From: Stenotrophomonas sp.
GTDB lineage: Bacteria > Pseudomonadota > Gammaproteobacteria > Xanthomonadales > Xanthomonadaceae
Assembly: GCA_003525885.1 (NCBI GenBank)
Contig: DQIG01000290.1
Location: forward strand, 1 to 5,635
Direction: 5' to 3'
Length of the DNA: 5,635 bases
Part shown: positions 4,243-5,635 of the stretch, piece by piece
Layout: each line of letters starts with the position of its first letter
Numbering within the stretch: the first letter of the stretch is position 1
Position numbers and translations under genes: made by a program
The notes under the pieces: generated by a model
Told to the model about the DNA's origin: nothing
Databases searched by the model: none
Seen by the model: only the letters and a program-made list of their open reading frames with translations

Positions 4243-5635
4243 ATGCGCGCAGCCCGTACCGCCACCCTCTTGCTGGCCCTGTTGCCAGCGCTGTCCTGGG
4301 CGCAGCAGACTGCGCCCGCCCCGAGCCAGGAAACCAGCGGGCAGGCAGCGAACAGCGAGGAGGCGGTGACCTCGAAGGTGCCGTTGGAGGAAATCCGCCG
4401 TTTCGTCGCCGTGTACAACGCGGTGCGCGCGGCCTATGTCGACCCGGTCGATGACAAGAAGCTGATGCAGTCGGCCGTGCGCGGCCTGCTGCTCGACCTT
4501 GATCCGCACAGCACCTATTTCAACAAGGAAGACGCGCAGGCCTTCGACGAGCAGGCCAATGGCGCCTACGAGGGCATCGGCGTGGAGCTGCAGCAGCAGC
4601 CGGACAACGCCAGCATGAAGGTGATCTCGCCGATCGACGACACGCCGGCGGCCAAGGCCGGCATCCTCGCCGGTGACCTGATCATCGCCATCGACGGCAA
4701 GCCGATCAGTGCGATCGATGCCAGCGAGCCGCTGCGCGGCCCGGCCGGCAGCAAGGTGGTGCTGACCATCGTGCGCGAAGGCAAGCCGAAGCCCTTCGAT
4801 GTCAGCCTCACCCGCCAGACCATCCGCGTGACCAGCGTGAAGAGCCGCATGCTGGAACCGGGCTACGGCTACATCCGCCTGAGCACCTTCCAGGCCGATA
4901 CCGGTTCGGATTTCCAGAAGCAGGTGCAGCAGTTGCAGAAGCAGGCCGGTGGCCAGCTCAAGGGCCTGGTGCTGGACCTGCGCAGCAACCCGGGTGGCCT
5001 GCTGACCGCCGCCGTGCAGGTGGCCGATGATCTGCTCGACAAGGGCAACATCGTCAGCACCCGTGGCCGTATCAGCATCAGCGATGCGCGCTTCGATGCG
5101 ACCCCGGGTGACCTGCTGAAGGGCGCACCGGTGGTGGTGCTGGCCGACGCCGGTTCGGCCAGCGCATCGGAAGTGCTGGCCGGCGCGCTGCGCGACAACA
5201 AGCGTGCGCGCGTGGTCGGCAGCCGCACCTTCGGCAAGGGTTCGGTGCAGACCGTGCTGCCGCTGGACAACGGGGATTCGGTGAAGCTGACCACCGCGCG
5301 CTACTACACGCCCAGCGGCAAGTCGATCCAGGCCACTGGCATCGTGCCGGACGTTGAACTGAAGCCGGCCGCCACGCCGGCGGAAGATGCATTGCCGGCC
5401 AGCCTGAGCGACTACAGCGAAGCGACCCTGCCGGGCCACCTGCGCGGCGACGACGAAGGCACCGAGGGCTACCACGCCGGCGCGGTGCTGCCGGGCGATG
5501 GTCCGATCAACGACGCGCTGGCTGAGCTGAAGAACCCGGGTTCGGTGACGGCGCGGTTGAAGGCCGAGGCCGCCAAGGCGGATGCGGCCAAGGCCGCGAA
5601 GGCTGCTGCGGCGAAGCCGGAAGCAAAGCCGGAAG
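4243..5635 (+). CDS. ctpA: S41-family carboxy-terminal processing protease, PDZ domain (3' end missing)
   Basis: Only the first 464 codons lie in the window; the stop is to the right. CtpA-type enzymes are periplasmic serine proteases with a Ser/Lys dyad that bind C-terminal tails through a PDZ domain. Residues 1-20 are a signal peptide (MRAARTATLLLALLPALSWA, cleaved before QQT). An N-terminal helical region contains the family motif LLLDLDPHSTYF (82-93). The PDZ domain is about 109-190 (GIGVEL, then KAGILAGDLIIAIDG). The protease core has DLRSNPGG (245-252), GSASASE (304-310) and GKGSVQ (331-336). Spacing to other Ctp proteases gives catalytic Ser307, Lys332 and Gln336, all intact. VPDVEL (368-373) marks the end of the core. 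After residue 438 the chain becomes Ala/Lys/Glu/Pro-rich. envC lies just upstream, as in Pseudomonas aeruginosa, where CtpA (with its partner LbcA) degrades peptidoglycan hydrolases. By analogy this enzyme may limit cell-wall hydrolysis; its substrates here are unknown. Confidence 0.95.
   Translation, partial: MRAARTATLLLALLPALSWAQQTAPAPSQETSGQAANSEEAVTSKVPLEEIRRFVAVYNAVRAAYVDPVDDKKLMQSAVRGLLLDLDPHSTYFNKEDAQAFDEQANGAYEGIGVELQQQPDNASMKVISPIDDTPAAKAGILAGDLIIAIDGKPISAIDASEPLRGPAGSKVVLTIVREGKPKPFDVSLTRQTIRVTSVKSRMLEPGYGYIRLSTFQADTGSDFQKQVQQLQKQAGGQLKGLVLDLRSNPGGLLTAAVQVADDLLDKGNIVSTRGRISISDARFDATPGDLLKGAPVVVLADAGSASASEVLAGALRDNKRARVVGSRTFGKGSVQTVLPLDNGDSVKLTTARYYTPSGKSIQATGIVPDVELKPAATPAEDALPASLSDYSEATLPGHLRGDDEGTEGYHAGAVLPGDGPINDALAELKNPGSVTARLKAEAAKADAAKAAKAAAAKPEAKPE

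Noticed and set aside
4174..5475. A 433-codon minus-strand open frame opposite ctpA.
   Set aside because: The plus strand carries an intact protease with all catalytic motifs. The minus frame has shadow composition (many His, Arg, Gln, Val) and no good ribosome site or motif.
281..5635. A previously undescribed multi-gene defence, toxin-antitoxin or secretion system.
   Set aside because: Three of the four genes belong to well-known envelope families, and no nuclease, helicase, toxin, recombinase or phage-like gene is present. Only the VNG-ladder protein is unexplained.

Overview
The window is high-GC DNA with ordinary proteobacterial gene structure. Two features suggest Stenotrophomonas or a close relative in the Xanthomonadaceae/Lysobacteraceae. 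First, the left intergenic region carries short stem-loops with GTAG-type heads that resemble the SMAG REP family of S. maltophilia. Second, the four protein sequences fit that group, including an envC-ctpA pair. The genus is an inference from recognition, because no search was possible.

Layout, left to right. Positions 1-280 are non-coding. They hold a bidirectional terminator hairpin (7-37), a cluster of REP-like palindromes (60-200) and the terminator of the leftmost gene (216-243). Positions 281-1990 on the minus strand encode an exported M28-family zinc peptidase, predicted to be a lipoprotein. Upstream of it on the same strand, 2078-2740 encodes a 220-residue exported protein built from a ladder of VNG motifs every 18-19 residues. 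These two genes probably form a short transcription unit with an 87-bp gap. About 95 bp of divergent intergenic DNA separates them from the plus-strand pair. That pair is envC (2836-4134, probable TTG start), an amidase activator with a degenerate LytM domain, followed by ctpA (4243 to the window end, incomplete), a PDZ-containing S41 carboxy-terminal processing protease.

All four products are predicted to leave the cytoplasm, so this is a cell-envelope region. EnvC homologues switch on cell-wall amidases during division. CtpA homologues degrade or process periplasmic proteins, in some bacteria including peptidoglycan hydrolases. The two genes therefore plausibly control the same process. The M28 peptidase probably releases or degrades peptides outside the inner membrane. 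The VNG-ladder protein has no function that I can name and is the least explained gene here. I found no defence system, mobile element, CRISPR array or RNA gene, and no clear evidence of a novel multi-gene system.
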